DNA from: Xestospongia muta
Lineage: Eukaryota; Porifera; Demospongiae; Haplosclerida; Petrosiidae
Length of the DNA stretch: 64,000 nt
Assembly (NCBI GenBank): GCA_963693285.1
Contig: OY848919.1
Location: 7,311,461-7,375,460, forward strand
Direction of reading: 5' to 3'
In this document: positions 9,950 to 21,649 of the stretch, one piece after another
Layout of the letters: every line of letters starts with the position of its first letter
How positions within the stretch are numbered: position 1 is the first letter of the stretch
Notes under the pieces: generated by a model
What the model was told of the DNA's origin: nothing
Databases searched by the model: none
The model's input: the letters and a program-made list of their open reading frames with translations, nothing else
Translations under genes and position numbers: made by a program

Positions 9950-10735
9950 TGTGAGACTTGTGAGGAATGTCAACTCCATGGAGGACAAGGAGGAAGAGCA
10001 CCATTAATACCGTTACCAATCATTGGAGAACCATTTCAGCGTATTGCAATGGATATTATAGGACCATTACCGAGGACAAGACAAGGAAATCGCTTCATAT
10101 TAGTACTGAGTGACTATGCAACCAGATACCCAGAGGCAATACCATTGAGGAACATTACAGCAAAGAAAGTAGCAGAAGTTTTAATTGAAATATTCGCTAG
10201 ACATGGAATACCAGGAAAGATATTAACCGACCAAGGGACAAACTTTACATCATCACTACTGGGAGAACTATACAAACTCATTGGAGTCACGGCTCTACGT
10301 ACTAGCCCCTACCATCCACAGACTGATGGACTAGTGGAACGCTTCAACAGGACATTAAAAGGAATGCTGCGAAAGGTACTGAAAGGAGAGAAGAGAAATT
10401 GGGATACCATGGTACCATATGTTTTATTTGCTTACCGGGAGGTAGCTCAAGCAAGACAGAAGAAATACTATGACTAGAAGACAGGTGAGATGGATCTGTA
10501 GCCAGGGGACAAAGTATTATTATTACTACCAAGTAGTACTACAAAATTTGTTGCACAGTGGCAAGGACCGTATGAAGTGACTAGACGAGTAGGGAAAGTC
10601 AATTACGAGATACTGATGCTGGGCAAAGGAGGTCGCAAACAGATATTCCATATCAATCATCTGAAGAAATGGCAGGAGAGAAAATGTAACGTAAACGCTG
10701 TTATCGAGGATGGGGATGGATTGGACAAATATTAC
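9950..10735 (+). pseudogene. int: Integrase of gypsy element 1, internally deleted
   Basis: This follows the HHCC zinc region (CETCEEC) and carries the DDE core: MDIIGPLPR, LTDQGTNFTSS and HPQTDGLVERFNRTL. After VLFAYRE the sequence jumps to RQKKYYD; comparison with element 2 indicates an in-frame loss of about 75 codons. Stops at 10475 and 10499 follow. The C-terminal GPY/F module is still readable (QWQGPYEVTRRVGKVNYEI). The frame closes with TAG at 10736. Its position upstream of RT is the diagnostic Gmr1-like feature. Confidence 0.85.
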
Positions 10736-10738
10736 TAG

Positions 10739-12192
10739 AGCCATGGACGAGAAATACAATATGGAGAGCAACTCACAAGTAAACAACGGGAGGACATCGA
10801 TCGTCTTTTATCTAGATTCCCTTATGTGACTAAGGAGACACCAGGAAGGACAGACAGAGCCCTACACAAGATAAGGACAATGGATGCCACCCCTATTAGA
10901 CAGAAGCCATACAGGATACCTCAAGCATACAAGAAAAAGGTCATGGAGGAGCTGGAAGAAATGGAAAAGAATGGAATCATTGAACAGTCAGACAGTGAGT
11001 GGGCGTCACCTATGGTTATCGTTACAAAGAAGGATGGTGGAGTTCGACTCTGCGTTGACTATAGGAGGTTAAATGCTGTAACTAAATTTGATGCCTACCC
11101 AATGCAAAGGATTGACGAGCTGCTGGACAGAGTTTGAAATGCTCATTTTATCTCTACTTTGGATCTTGCCAAGGGATACTCGCAAGTACCAATAAAACAA
11201 GAAGACCAAGAAAAGACTGCCTTTATTACACCAAAAGGATTGTATCAGTTCATAAACACGCCCTTTGGATTAAGTGGAGCACCAGCAACATTTCAACGAA
11301 TTATGGACAATGTGTTACGAGAGACCGATGACTTTGTGGGAGTTTATTTAGGTGATATTATTGTTTACAGTACCACTTGGGAGGAACACCTAACACACCT
11401 GAAACTAGTACTACAGAAGCTGGAGGAAGCGAAACTGACAGTAAAAATGGCAAAGTGTGTGTTTGGAGCAGAGGACTGTGTATACTTAGGCTATCGAATT
11501 GGGAAAGGAGGAGTGGAACCAGAAAGTAGTAAAGTACAAGCTATTGCTGAAGTCAAGACACCAAAGACAAAGAAACATGTGAGAGCATTTTTAGGAATGA
11601 CAGGATACTACCGACGATTCATACAGGACTATGCAACAATCGCTGAACCTTTAACCAATTTAACAAAAAAGAACACTCCAGAAAATGTAAACTGGGACGA
11701 CAAGGCAGAGAACGCATTCAAGAAGCTGAAACACACACTGATCACTGCACCTTTGATGAGAAATCCAGACTTTATACAGACATTTATTTTACAGACCGAT
11801 GCATCAGGAGTAGGAGTGGGAGCTGTGTTGAGCCAAGGAGAAGAAGACAGACCAATAGCCTACTTCAGTAGAAAACTATTGCCGAGGGAGCGTGCTTACT
11901 TGACTGTGGAGAAAGAATGTTTGGCGATCGTATTTGCTATCAAACACTTTAAAGCCTATCTAATGGGAAAACGGTTTATTATCCAGACAGACCATAGGGC
12001 TCTACAATGGTTGCACAAGTTCAAAGAGAAGAACGCCCATTTAACCCGTTGGAGTTTGCTGCTACAGCCATATAACTTTACCGTGGAACATCGGAAGGGT
12101 CGGCAGAATGCCAACGCAGATACTTGTTGAGGCTGGACTTCGTGCCAGAGAAGGAGGAGGAAAATGTGGAGGACCCATTGCATCTCATTTAA
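10739..12192 (+). pseudogene. pol: Reverse transcriptase and RNase H of gypsy element 1
   Basis: RT motifs run in order: GIIEQSDSEWASPMVIVTKK, RLCVDYRRLNAVTKFDAYP, STLDLAKGY and FGLSGAPATFQRIMD. The catalytic box reads YLGDIIVYS, with Gly replacing the first Asp of YLDD, which would abolish polymerase activity. A TGA stop lies at 11135-11137 just before NAHFISTLDL. RNase H shows QTDASGVGVGAVLSQ, EKECLAIVFAI and TDHRALQWL. A one-base slip at about 12124 breaks the last codons; read past it the frame would stop at 12190-12192. Confidence 0.87.
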
Positions 12193-12218
12193 GACATTGT
12201 TTATGTAATCTCTAGACA

Positions 12219-12440
12219 TGTTAATTAGGACTTGAATAGGTGCTAAAACTTTGGTTATAATTTATTAGGCCTTACTTTTAGTAGCCTCATAGCCTCCTAA
12301 GCCTTACCATTGGTTATTGTGCATTTTCTATATATTCTTATGCTCTTTGTGTTCGGTTTTCTATTTAAGTAATGATTTCTGTAACTTGTGTGTGTGATTT
12401 TTGTTTTCAAAAGAGATACCTTTAACCTTAGTCTGTTACA
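12219..12440 (+). repeat. Putative 3' LTR of gypsy element 1
   Basis: About 222 bp beginning TGTTAATTAGG shortly after the end of the RNase H frame and ending GTCTGTTACA, so it has TG...CA ends. It contains a TATTTAAG box near 12363. With no 5' LTR to compare, the limits are a guess. Confidence 0.4.
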
Positions 12441-12598
12441 GTTGTCAAGGTGCAGCTGGAATTACTAGAGTTGGAACTGCCAGAGCTCAGGGTGGAACTA
12501 TCTGCTAGGATTGAATTGTCTTCAGAAATCAAAGAAGATTCCAGTATACTATCTCGTTAATCTAGTTTTGAATATTACAAGTAATAAGAAAAAACAAA

Positions 12599-13425
12599 GT
12601 GAAATCAAACCACCAAGCTAATGTTAATACACTCTTCTCCGACTTGTACGAGTCTTTCTCTGATTCGTCTCTTAAACAATGCCTTGTGGTTGCTAGTGAG
12701 AAAGGTGCTTCTTTGTGGCTGACAGCTCTGCCTATAGCTGAACCATGGCTTTTCTTTACACAAGGGAGCATTTATAGATGCCATTTGCCTTAGATATGGC
12801 TGGACTCCACCTCATCTCCCTCTCATTGCATATGTGGCTCCTCCTTTAGGAGTATTACTGCAAAAACTGAAACCAGCTCAAATGTTCTAATTGAACCTCT
12901 CCTTCAGCCACTTACCAGGGAACATTTATCACATCAATCTAGTAATAGAGAAGACAATGCACGTGTGGATATAGCTGCTTCTAATGTCTGGTCTCCATCT
13001 GATAGAGCTTTTTTTGATGTTAGAGTTTATAATCCATTTTCCACCACTTACTTCAGATCGACACACAAAGCTTCCCATAGGAGAAATGAACAAGAGAAAA
13101 TAAGACAGTATTTTAGCATGGAACTTTCACACCTCTGGTATTCACAACTGCTGGTGGGATGGGATCTGCAGCTACCACCTTCTACAATAGTTTAGCTTCC
13201 AACTTGTCAGATCATCTTAAAAAACCTTATTCACACATCTTAACTATATTCGGTGCCGACTATCTTTTTCTCTTCTTAGATCTGCTATTCTATCTTTACA
13301 ATGAGCTCGTTCATCATATCACAAACCCATTTTTTCTAATCTCAATTCATTGGATCGGGCCCTCTCTGAAGGGAGAGTGGCTCATTGACACCTTCACTTT
13401 TCTTTTCCTATCTTCTGTACTATAA
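12599..13425 (+). pseudogene. C-terminal tail of a LINE-type reverse transcriptase ORF
   Basis: The plus strand reads EKGASLWLTALPI, then a His/Cys stretch, then DRAFFDVRVYNPFSTTYFRS, SHRRNEQEKIRQYF, and after a frame change FTTAGGMGSAATTFYNSLAS and HLKKPYSHILTIF. This series is the conserved tail of a LINE-type ORF2 family common in corals and sponges, downstream of the RT domain. Several frameshifts and stops are present. A second, independent scrap of the same family is at 52165-52500. No RT core is present nearby. Confidence 0.7.
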
Positions 13426-14185
13426 TTACTATATTATTTTGTGAGTATACTGGATACCACCACTATAACTAGTTATTATTGTACTATGTTGTACTATATT
13501 GTTTTTAAAAAAAGCATAATAAACAAATACATGATACATATGCAAAGGATTCCTTTCAGATAATATTTTGGGAACAACAACAAAAAGCAGCATCATATTC
13601 TGATCCAAAGTCAATGAGGTACCACCTACTAATAATTAAATGATGTCTTTTACAACATCTGTCAAGTGGAGCATATGAAACTTTGAGGACATCTTCCATA
13701 TTAAAGCTGCCTTCACAATGTACATTAACTACACACACTACATAAAATCATCCTGCAAACTTTCAAATGAAGTTGACAATGATTTAGTTAGAGCTGCTGA
13801 TTACTATCATCTTGAGGACTGGCAAAACATGTTTGCATATTAACTGATGAAATACACATCAAAGAAGACTCAGTATATGATAAAGACACTGGTCCTTTAA
13901 TTGGTTTATATCTCTTGGAGATGTTAACAATCAATTATTGAAGGTATAGTGCAACCAGGCATGTATTTCCAAAACCTACTTCAGACTGTAACTTGTGTAA
14001 ACAACATCCAATATTCTTGATTTTTGCATCAATTTGTTCATCTTGCACAGCTCTTTTAAATGATATATTTAATATCAATGATCATAGTTTGTTTGTACTG
14101 TTTTCACTTAATCAACCTATTTAGGCCATCTATGACATCATACATTTAAAATTTATATGAGTATGACATCATATACGATACCCAC
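13426..14185. other. No gene seen; AT-rich spacer
   Basis: Short open frames here are scattered on both strands with no recognisable motif. A weak plus-strand stretch near 13760-13850 (ADYYHLEDWQNM) could be old coding debris, but I cannot support it. Confidence 0.5.
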
Positions 14186-14242
14186 ATGGTTAACCGGGTG
14201 AAGATTCACACTTTGACTAACGCCAAGTTTCTCTCTTTTGAA

Positions 14243-16081
14243 ATGCCTCCTAAGTCTAAACAAAGAAAACAGTGCCATAAAAGTTTGATAAAAGCCAAAA
14301 GAAGACATCAAGAAAGGAACCAGACATTGGAAGAGTTAGCATCATTGATGAATCTGTCAATGGAGACTACTAATGATTTGGAGATGGAGGATTTGCTCAG
14401 GATGCCTGATACTTCACTAGAAGAACTCAATACAGACAATGAAGAGGTAGATACATCATTCTCAATTGACAATAGTATAAAATCTGACTTAGATCATGTT
14501 AAAGACACTCTCTGTGAGAATTGGGTGGGCCAACTTGAGCGAAATGATCTGATATCCCTTGGTCTTTTTAACTTTCCAACTGAGTACTCTGTTACAGAAG
14601 AAGGAAACTGAGGCAGCTGAAATTGCAGGCATTATGATTGGCAAGTCGGATCGTACAATAAGAGGGTGGAAAGCAAAGTTCTTTGAGACTGGTTAGATCC
14701 CGGAGAGTAAGCAAGGACATTGCACGAATGAAGATTTAAATAAGATGGCTGAGCAATACATCAGGTCTAATGCATCAGTTAAGGGACAACCTAAACTGAC
14801 TGTAGCCAAGTTTTGCCAATAGGTCAACAAACATTTCCTTCCCAATCAAACATTGGAACCTGGATTCCCCAGAAAAATATCACATCAAACAGCACGTACA
14901 TGGATGGACCAGATGGGATTTGCTGTTGTGAGAGCCAAGAAAGGTGCTTTTGTAGACAGTCACGAATGTCAAGACGTTGTGGAATATCATAAAAAGATTT
15001 TGCGAAGAATGGTAGCTTTGGGCTTTCTGAATTTATCAAATGCCCCAACAGATCAGGCTAAATTGGCTTTGCCACATAATTTTGAATGTCCATCAGAAGA
15101 AGTACTTAGCAAGACAGTAATTTTTTTCATGATGAAAGCACTTTTCAATCTAATGAAGATCAACCCAATTTGTGGGCAATGAAGGATATAAAAGTCTTAA
15201 AACCAAAGTCAAGGGGTGCTGGCATAATATTTTTAGACTTCATTGATGAGAGGAACGGGTACTAGCAATTGACTGAAGAAGAGTACCAAAAAGAGCTAGA
15301 AAACTGATTCAAATGCTAAGATGGTGGCTTGAGAATTTCTTGAATATGGTAAAGCTAGAGAAGGATACTGGACTAGTGACAAATTCATGCATCAGATAGA
15401 AAATGCTTACAAATTGATGAAATTAAATACTCAAGTTCTAATGGATGGAAACATGTCTGGATATTTGATCATAGCAGCTGCCACGTAGCAATGCTACATG
15501 ATGCCTTAGATGTTAATGCTATGAGTGCGAAGCCAGGAGGAAAGCAACGTGTGATGAGGGAGGGATTTTGGAATGGGAAGGTTTAAAAGATGAATTTTTC
15601 TCTTAGTGTACCAAAAGGTTTACAATTGGTTCTGGAAGAAAAATGTATAAATACGAAAGGATTAGGAGCATCTGAAATGAGAGCAATTCTTTCACACCAT
15701 GATGACTTCAAAAAGGAAAAATTGAAGATTGAACGATATTTAGAAGGAAAAGATGATACAGTATATTTGTTTCCTAAGTATCATTGTGAACTAAACCCGA
15801 TTGAAAGAGTTTGGACCCAATCCAAAAGATACACTAAACCCTACTGTAATTATTCGATTGTATCACAGTGGAAGAACATAACACTTGCCATGGAAAGCGT
15901 TTCACTAGAGAATATCCAAAACTACTTTTCCAAAGTAAGACAGTACATGTTTGCCTACTTAGAAGGTGTTCCTGGAGGATCAGATTTGGAAAAGCTGGTT
16001 AAAGATTACAAGAAAGCAATAAGTCACATTGAAGTATGTCAGACAGACAATGACACCCTCTTCTCACCTTTGAATGCATAA
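14243..16081 (+). pseudogene. IS630/Tc1-mariner-type DDE transposase, decayed
   Basis: The likely start is ATG at 14243 (MPPKSKQRKQCHKSLIKAKR) rather than the in-frame ATG at 14186. An acidic region follows, then a helix-turn-helix remnant (GKSDRTIRGWKAK). After several frame changes it reads FPRKISHQTARTWMDQMGF, the catalytic FFHDEST box (about 15127), WVFDHSSCH-like sequence near 15460, GGKQRVMR, and a long open stretch from 15590 containing YLFPKYHCELNPIERVWTQ, the third catalytic Glu. The tail reads NIQNYFSKVRQYMFAYLEG and stops at 16079-16081. The three acidic motifs identify a DDE transposase of about 600 residues. Inverted ends were not found. Confidence 0.75.
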
Positions 16082-17517
16082 TTTCAATATCCACTCTGGT
16101 ACTTTTCTAGACCTACAAACATACTTTCAATTCCCTCAAACATTTGTGTGTGAGGCTATTATTGAGTGACTACTTATGATTTTCAAAATCGATATTAAAT
16201 TCACAAAGTTCATAAAGTAAATGCTATTAAATAAATATAATAAAATGCACATTCTCTTGAAGACTCTACAGTACATATTAAAAGTTAAAAATCGGATAAA
16301 AACTGTTAATAAGTGGGTGTGGTCATATTTATTAAGCTACACCCACAATGGTTTGGACGCTTGTGACTATGGCAACTGGAATACAAGGTCTCATTACATT
16401 AGCAATTAAAACAAGTATCAAAATCTACTTTGACTACTTTGCAAAAAAATTGGAAGTTCATGGCTGGTTGCACTATAATTAGAATAGCTGTAACTTATTT
16501 GTAATATTTATGACATTAATTATAACTATTTGTACATGTAGTTTGAAAGATCATTAGATGAGTCTAATGTCAGCTAGTCTCCACCTTTAGCCAATTCCAT
16601 TTATGTATTTATGGTGAGATGCCTTTTCACATCTCTCCAGTACCCTTATGTTCAACTTATCTGCAAGGATGTAACTGGTAACAACAGCATCTTAAAAGTA
16701 CTGTTCAAGAAATACTATCAAAAGAAGTCAGTAGAAAAAGCTAGTTTAGTCATTATTAAGCTAACTGAAAAATGAGGCAACTTAACACTGGCAGCCCTAA
16801 ATGAACTCCTTCAACATTAATTATTTTATTTTCAAGAAGGAAGTGATTTTTAAACCACATTCTAATTGAGGAGGGATCAATAGTTGGCCAATTTTTAGTG
16901 CTTTGCATTTAATGCTACACAAATAAAGAACACTTAATGTGTCAAGTTGGTGTCTTTGAAATTTCTGCTGATGGAATAGTCTATCTTCTCAAAAAGAAGA
17001 TCATGCTTTTACAGTTGAGCATTCACTTTAAGAGAATTAAAAGCCAGTGCAATATATAATAAAACTTGTGTCATGGTAGAAAATTGTTCTGTTAAAACTG
17101 ACCCAGCAGGCCATAAAAAGATCCGGCAACATTAACTTTTCAGTCTGGGGATAAAAAAATTAGTCTGCTACAGTCTGCACATGACAACACATTTTAATAT
17201 CTCAAGATCCTGATGGAGATCGAGCTTGTTGAGCAAGTGTACACACATATCGCAGCAGAGAGGTATCCAAATTGCACATAAAGCAGAAAGGGTGCGATCA
17301 TGAAAAAATCGTAATGTTAATTGATGAGAATTGAAACTTGTACTATATGCAGAGGAAGAATCAGGTTTGATGTGACTTTCTAAGCTTATTAATTTATCAA
17401 CCTATATGTATAGGATAACTGCCGTTTAAGGTTTAATTTTCTAAAGAACAATGGAAGATTCTAATAAGTTGTCACATAGACTCCACTTCAGAGCATTTGA
17501 GAAAAACAAAGACCATA
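16082..17517. other. Non-coding spacer
   Basis: I see only short, low-complexity open frames. It contains an isolated GTGGGTGTGGTCATATTTAT stretch near 16313; a related GTGGGTGTGGTCAT motif recurs inside the Tigger element near 17722. Confidence 0.5.
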
Positions 17518-18455
17518 CAGTGGAACCTCCCACTCTGGACACCTCTGAAATGTGTATACCCACAATAATGCGGAGAACTTTGTTGGTCCCGAATGCTTTT
17601 CCCATCAAATCAGTGTAAAATGAACCTCTGAAATCCAGACCCTTGACATACCATAATGTAGACACAATTTTAGGACCTAATTGAACCAACAATGTGTCAA
17701 GTGCACTCGATATAATGGCCAGTGGGTGTGGTCATTTGTACATGCTGCATGTATGTATTTGCATTGACACAAATTTTATAATTTTCTTGTGAAACAAATT
17801 AACAACTAAACCAATCCTTTGCTTTTAAATCACTAACTAATGTCTGTAATCTATCAACAAACTTTTGATGTCCATAGAAACAATAACAAGCTCAACACTC
17901 GCTTGGTATCTTTGCTTAAATCAATACTTTTGTTTATGGACAATGCAGGTTGTTATCATGAAGATTTAAAAGATAAGTATACAAATATTTGTGTTGTTTT
18001 TTTACCACCTAACACAATCTCACTTCTTCAGCCTTTGGATCTTGGCATAATTAAAACTTTTAAAATGCATTATAGAAAGTTGCTACTTATCTACATCTTA
18101 AGTAAAATAGAAAAGTGTACATCTGCATCAGAACTAGCTAATTCTGTCTACATTCTACAAGTCATATGATGGATAGTGAGATAATGTACCTTCAGAAACC
18201 ATCCGGAAATGCTTCAGGAATGCTGGAATATTAGACAAAGATTTGAAAGTCATATTCAAAGGAATTGTTACTTTAGGGGATCCCTTCACAGATCTGGATG
18301 ACAATAGTGCAGCAGATAGTGATGAGGTTGAATTGACTCAGTTAATTGAACAAGTTTGTGAAGATCCTCCTGACCTTGACATGTACTTGAACTTTGATCA
18401 GGATATTGTATGTAGCAAATTTGATGATGGAAATTGGAACAACAAATTCTTTTTA
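17518..18455 (+). mobile_element. Tigger/pogo-like DNA transposon, 3'-truncated
   Basis: Begins CAGTGGAACCTC directly after a TA dinucleotide, the same terminal motif as the complete element at 20931. From 17840 it encodes part of a DDE_1 transposase: LLFMDNAGCYHED (catalytic Asp), VVFLPPNTISLLQPLDLGII and FKMHYRKLLLIYILSKIEKC. After a slip near 18169 the tail continues with an acidic region (EDPPDLDMYLNFDQD). The right inverted end is missing; hAT-like sequence starts at about 18458 instead. Confidence 0.72.
17840..18450 (+). pseudogene. Tigger/pogo transposase C-terminal half
   Basis: The open stretch 17840-18169 carries the DDE_1 core around DNAGCY and LQPLDLGIIK, which in pogo-type transposases cuts and joins DNA at TA targets. 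A frame change then leads to a second open stretch (from 18243) ending in the family's acidic C-terminus. The N-terminal HTH_CENPB DNA-binding part and the first catalytic Asp are absent. Confidence 0.72.
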
Positions 18456-18457
18456 GA

Positions 18458-18900
18458 ATCAGATCGTACTCAAGGAAGCATAAGTTTTTTTCTGGTGCTA
18501 TTGAAATAAGTGCAGCTAAACAGATGCTTGAAGATAAAGTGAAGTTACTATTATAGGATAACCAAAGTAGTGAACCTTCACTGAAGTGTCCTTGGACTGA
18601 GTCAGTTTCAGCCATTTGGCAAAGTTTTAATGAAATACTGGAACAACTAGTCTTAATGAAGCAGAAAACAATATTATTGAACAATATCTTGCTGAATCAC
18701 TTCCACTGGCAAAATTGCTATATCTGGTAGGCACAAAATGCAACACAGTTTCCTGTTCTAGCTGTGTTGGCTGAAAGGTATTTGTCTACTCCCCCAACTT
18801 TAGTTGCTTCAGAACATTTATTTTCAGGTGCAACAGATACATATAATGAGAAATGCTCTCGTTTATACCTGAAAAGGCTGAAATACTTCTTTTCATAAAA
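18458..18900 (+). pseudogene. hAT transposase C-terminal dimerisation domain fragment
   Basis: The plus strand reads NNKFFLESD, then SAAKQMLEDKVKL, then QNATQFPVLAVLAERYLS and PPTLVASEHLFSGATDTYN, the signature of the hAT family C-terminal dimer contact region (P..LA.LA..YL...PT...SE..FS). One stop and a frame change are present. It sits immediately after the truncated Tigger element with no recognisable hAT ends, so it is an orphan fragment joined by rearrangement or nested insertion. Confidence 0.65.
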
Positions 18901-19754
18901 AATAACTACAAGTTTTATAATTACTAAACTATAATACTTTGTTAAATTCTGTGATAGAATTTTTTAGTTTAAGTATGTTTGTGAGTGTTCTTTTTGATTT
19001 TGTCTGTGATTCGCTTAAATATAATAGACTTTTTTTTTAATTTAAAAATATCAGTATTGGCAAAATATATCGGTTCATTATTCATGTTAACATCAGTTTA
19101 TTGATAGATAAGTAAAATTTCATATCGGTACAACTCTAATTATGATGATTTATTATAATAGTTGTAGCAGGTCAGTCTTATAAAGATTGCTTCTTGTCAA
19201 GCTAGTATCATATTTTTAAAGACATATTGTCAAAAACTCCAGTCTGAGAACTGAAATTTTTGGACCCTGTGATGGACCATTTTTTTCAAGGTAGGACTAA
19301 TTTCTCATGGAAAACTTGTCCTAGGACTATTTTTAAACGAAAAAAATGGCCTGGGATTAAAAATGTCAGTTCTAGGACTAGATAAGCATTGCTTATGTGT
19401 CTTATACCTCTTTCCTTTTAACACGTTCAAGGCCAAAACACTGTACAATGAATGCCATTTCTTGAAACATTATGACAATAATTGAACTAGTCAATGTCTC
19501 ACTCTCTTTTATTGATTCTGAAATAGCTACATGTATTCCTTGCAATTATAATTGTCATTTTAATTTGTTGCTAACATTTCACTGTTCTAATATCTGCTAA
19601 ATAACAAAACCTATGCCAGTTGAACTATATGCTCTAACAGAAAATTTTTTTTCTAGAGCAGTTCAAATCACATTTAAAAAATAGGAGAGAACATATACTA
19701 CAAAGTGGAAACTTAGTAATCACACTGTGGTAAGACACAAAAATCTTTATAGCT
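18901..19754. other. Non-coding spacer
   Basis: AT-rich with no supported gene. I see no inverted or tandem repeat of note. Confidence 0.5.
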
Positions 19755-19960
19755 ATTTTAACAAATTCTCAACCAAATGAAATAATTGTGGTTAAAAAAG
19801 CAAAAAATGGCAAGAGACAGCTCATTCAATGTCCAGGGCTTACACCTAAGTACAATCGAAATATGGGTGGTGTTGATGAAAATGATCAACTGAGACAGTA
19901 CTACAGTATTAGATAGAGCTCGTGGGCGGTATGCTATGTATAGATTGCCTACTTTAGCAT
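19755..19960 (+). pseudogene. piggyBac transposase fragment (plus strand)
   Basis: Reads VVKKAKNGKRQLIQCPGLTP, then YNRNMGGVDENDQLRQYYSI, the conserved YN..MGGVD..DQ..YY block near the end of the piggyBac catalytic core. The frame hits a stop at about 19914. It comes from a different subfamily from the two large piggyBac relics, judging by its sequence, and is on the opposite strand. Confidence 0.7.
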
Positions 19961-20563
19961 AGATGTAGCTATCACAAATGCTTAACATTTGTCACTGTCT
20001 TCTTTCTTAACTGTCATTTCACAACATGAGAGACTTTCATCACAATCTTACAACTCAACACATTGGTTCATACAATAGTCAAAAACATGTTGGTTGTCCT
20101 TATATATTACCAGCAATAGTTAGTTTTTACAGAAACCAAACAATAAACATTACCAGTGTCACTATTGCTACACCTTTAAGAAGATAAAAAAATACTCAAT
20201 GGTATAGTCAAGATTGTATATAGTATACACCTCTACATGACTGTTTCTTAGTTTATCAAACCAAATATCTTTAAATACACACTACACAGTAAAAATGATC
20301 AAAGTGCCTACTAACATAATGGCACATACTAGACATTTGTGGGCAATGCCCACTATAATTTCAGCAGCAGACATAATCACACATGTCCAGAAGAATCGTG
20401 GCCGTCGGTCTCCATCACCAAGTCATTTTGATTATCAGCATTTTCTTACAGACTAACTTAAAATCTTTGTTAATCGCCTTAAGTTATCACTCTTTGTCAT
20501 TTCTATCAGGTTAGTTCATTTTGTTACAATTATCATTAATTTTCATCAGTTGATAGTTTACTA

Positions 20564-20905
20564 ATGGCTAAGTGTGTCTTACTCTACTTTGAACGACATA
20601 AAATTTTAAATATACCTGAAAGAAATGAAGAAATGATGTCCATTATATGAAGAGATATTTTTAACTTGATAGAAGATATCACTGTTAAGGCTTTCTTTCA
20701 GAAGTTTGACAAGGAATAGGATACGTTTATAGATAAAGAGGATGGCAATGAGTTAAATGATAAAGACAAAGTGAAGGCTGTAGTTACACATAGTCTAGAT
20801 TTGCAATCACCAAAAGGGGTAGATAGTATGGCCACTAGCATAATTTCTGTAAGGAAACTACCTTCTATAATTATATCTTATAATAGGTAAATGATGATGA
20901 AAGAT
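20564..20905 (+). pseudogene. PB1/ubiquitin-like N-terminal exon relic
   Basis: From ATG at 20564 it reads MAKCVLLYFERHKILNIPE, a stop, then KAFFQKFDKE, a stop, and DTFIDKEDGNELNDKDKVKA. The pattern matches the block at 1541-2160 (YFQKFNTDWNEFIKLDD), so both are copies of one family's first exon. It is cut short at 20930 by the Tigger element; sequence after that element (22880 on) may be its continuation. Confidence 0.55.
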
Positions 20906-21229
20906 TGATAGCTTCTGAAATACAGATATACAGTGGAACCTCTCTTACAGACACTCCCTGCAATGGATATCTCTGCTTTAATGGACAAAGTGAACTCACA
21001 GATTGAATTGACTGCTATTCACGTGCTTTACTAACCTCCTTGGAACAGTCACTCCTATATAACATTCAACAGTGAAACCATAGTTACGCATCTTGACAAT
21101 GATATACAAACCACACCTCCATTTAACGGGCATGTGTTGGTGAAGCTCACGTATATAATTATACATGTGCATATGTTGTAGTTAAATCACAACTCATTGA
21201 CTATTAATGATAATAAATAACTCCTTGAC

Positions 21230-21640
21230 TCAAACTAAAAGACATGAATCGAGGACATGGTAGTGACACATCACAGACCAATGTTTCTTTCTCGCAAGAT
21301 ACTTTTCATGCACTTTTTCAGTGTATGCTGTAGGACCATATAGCATGTAAACAAATGGTATTTCTTGCCCATATCCAGCTCCACAATTTACTTTTTCACC
21401 TGTTACTTTAACTGTACCTTTATTGAAGCCTTTTCTGAGGAACTGGGAAAATATTGGTGCCAAATCATATGGTATATGGCCAACAACAGTTTTATTTGGC
21501 AATACGACAGCAATGGCATACTTATCACAGACGTTTGTTTCCTCTTGCATGAGTAGTAAACAATTGGCAACAGATCATGTCCAGATATCAATTTAGGCAT
21601 GGTAGCCCCTAATATATGAAGAGGTTTCCAACTTAAAAGA
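21230..21640 (-). pseudogene. HIRAN-like domain fragment inside the Tigger element
   Basis: The minus strand reads ETNVCDKYAIAVVLPNKTVV, then GHIPYDLAPIFSQFLRKG, KVTGEKVNCGAGYGQEIPFV and YMLYG. The pattern (N..D.YA.AV...VVGH.P.......FL..G....VTG......EIP..Y) is that of HIRAN-like domains, which bind DNA ends in SNF2-type proteins and occur alone in many invertebrate proteins. The frame is intact for about 107 codons and an upstream part in another frame (near 21600, MPKLISGHDLLPIVYYS) may belong to it. It is antisense to the transposase and lies wholly inside the inverted ends. Confidence 0.55.
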
Positions 21641-21649
21641 GCTTTGGGC

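Larger units (their letters stand above)
7741..12440 (+). mobile_element. Ty3/gypsy LTR retrotransposon 1, Gmr1-like domain order, 5' LTR missing
   Basis: Domains in order are gag, aspartic protease, integrase, reverse transcriptase and RNase H, then a putative 3' LTR at 12219-12440. Integrase before RT is the Gmr1 order, unlike standard Ty3/gypsy. From 7775 to 12123 everything lies in one reading frame, interrupted only by stop codons. The 5' end begins with a GTGGTGGGATTC leader-like stretch right at the end of the DNA transposon, with no LTR, so the 5' LTR has been lost or replaced. Confidence 0.85.

Noticed and set aside
13556..13738. Short Cys/His-containing minus-strand frame
   Set aside because: Spacing does not fit any zinc-binding pattern and there is no supporting context.
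17441..17692. Minus-strand open frame at the Tigger left end
   Set aside because: Overlaps the terminal inverted repeat and follows its composition; no protein family resemblance.
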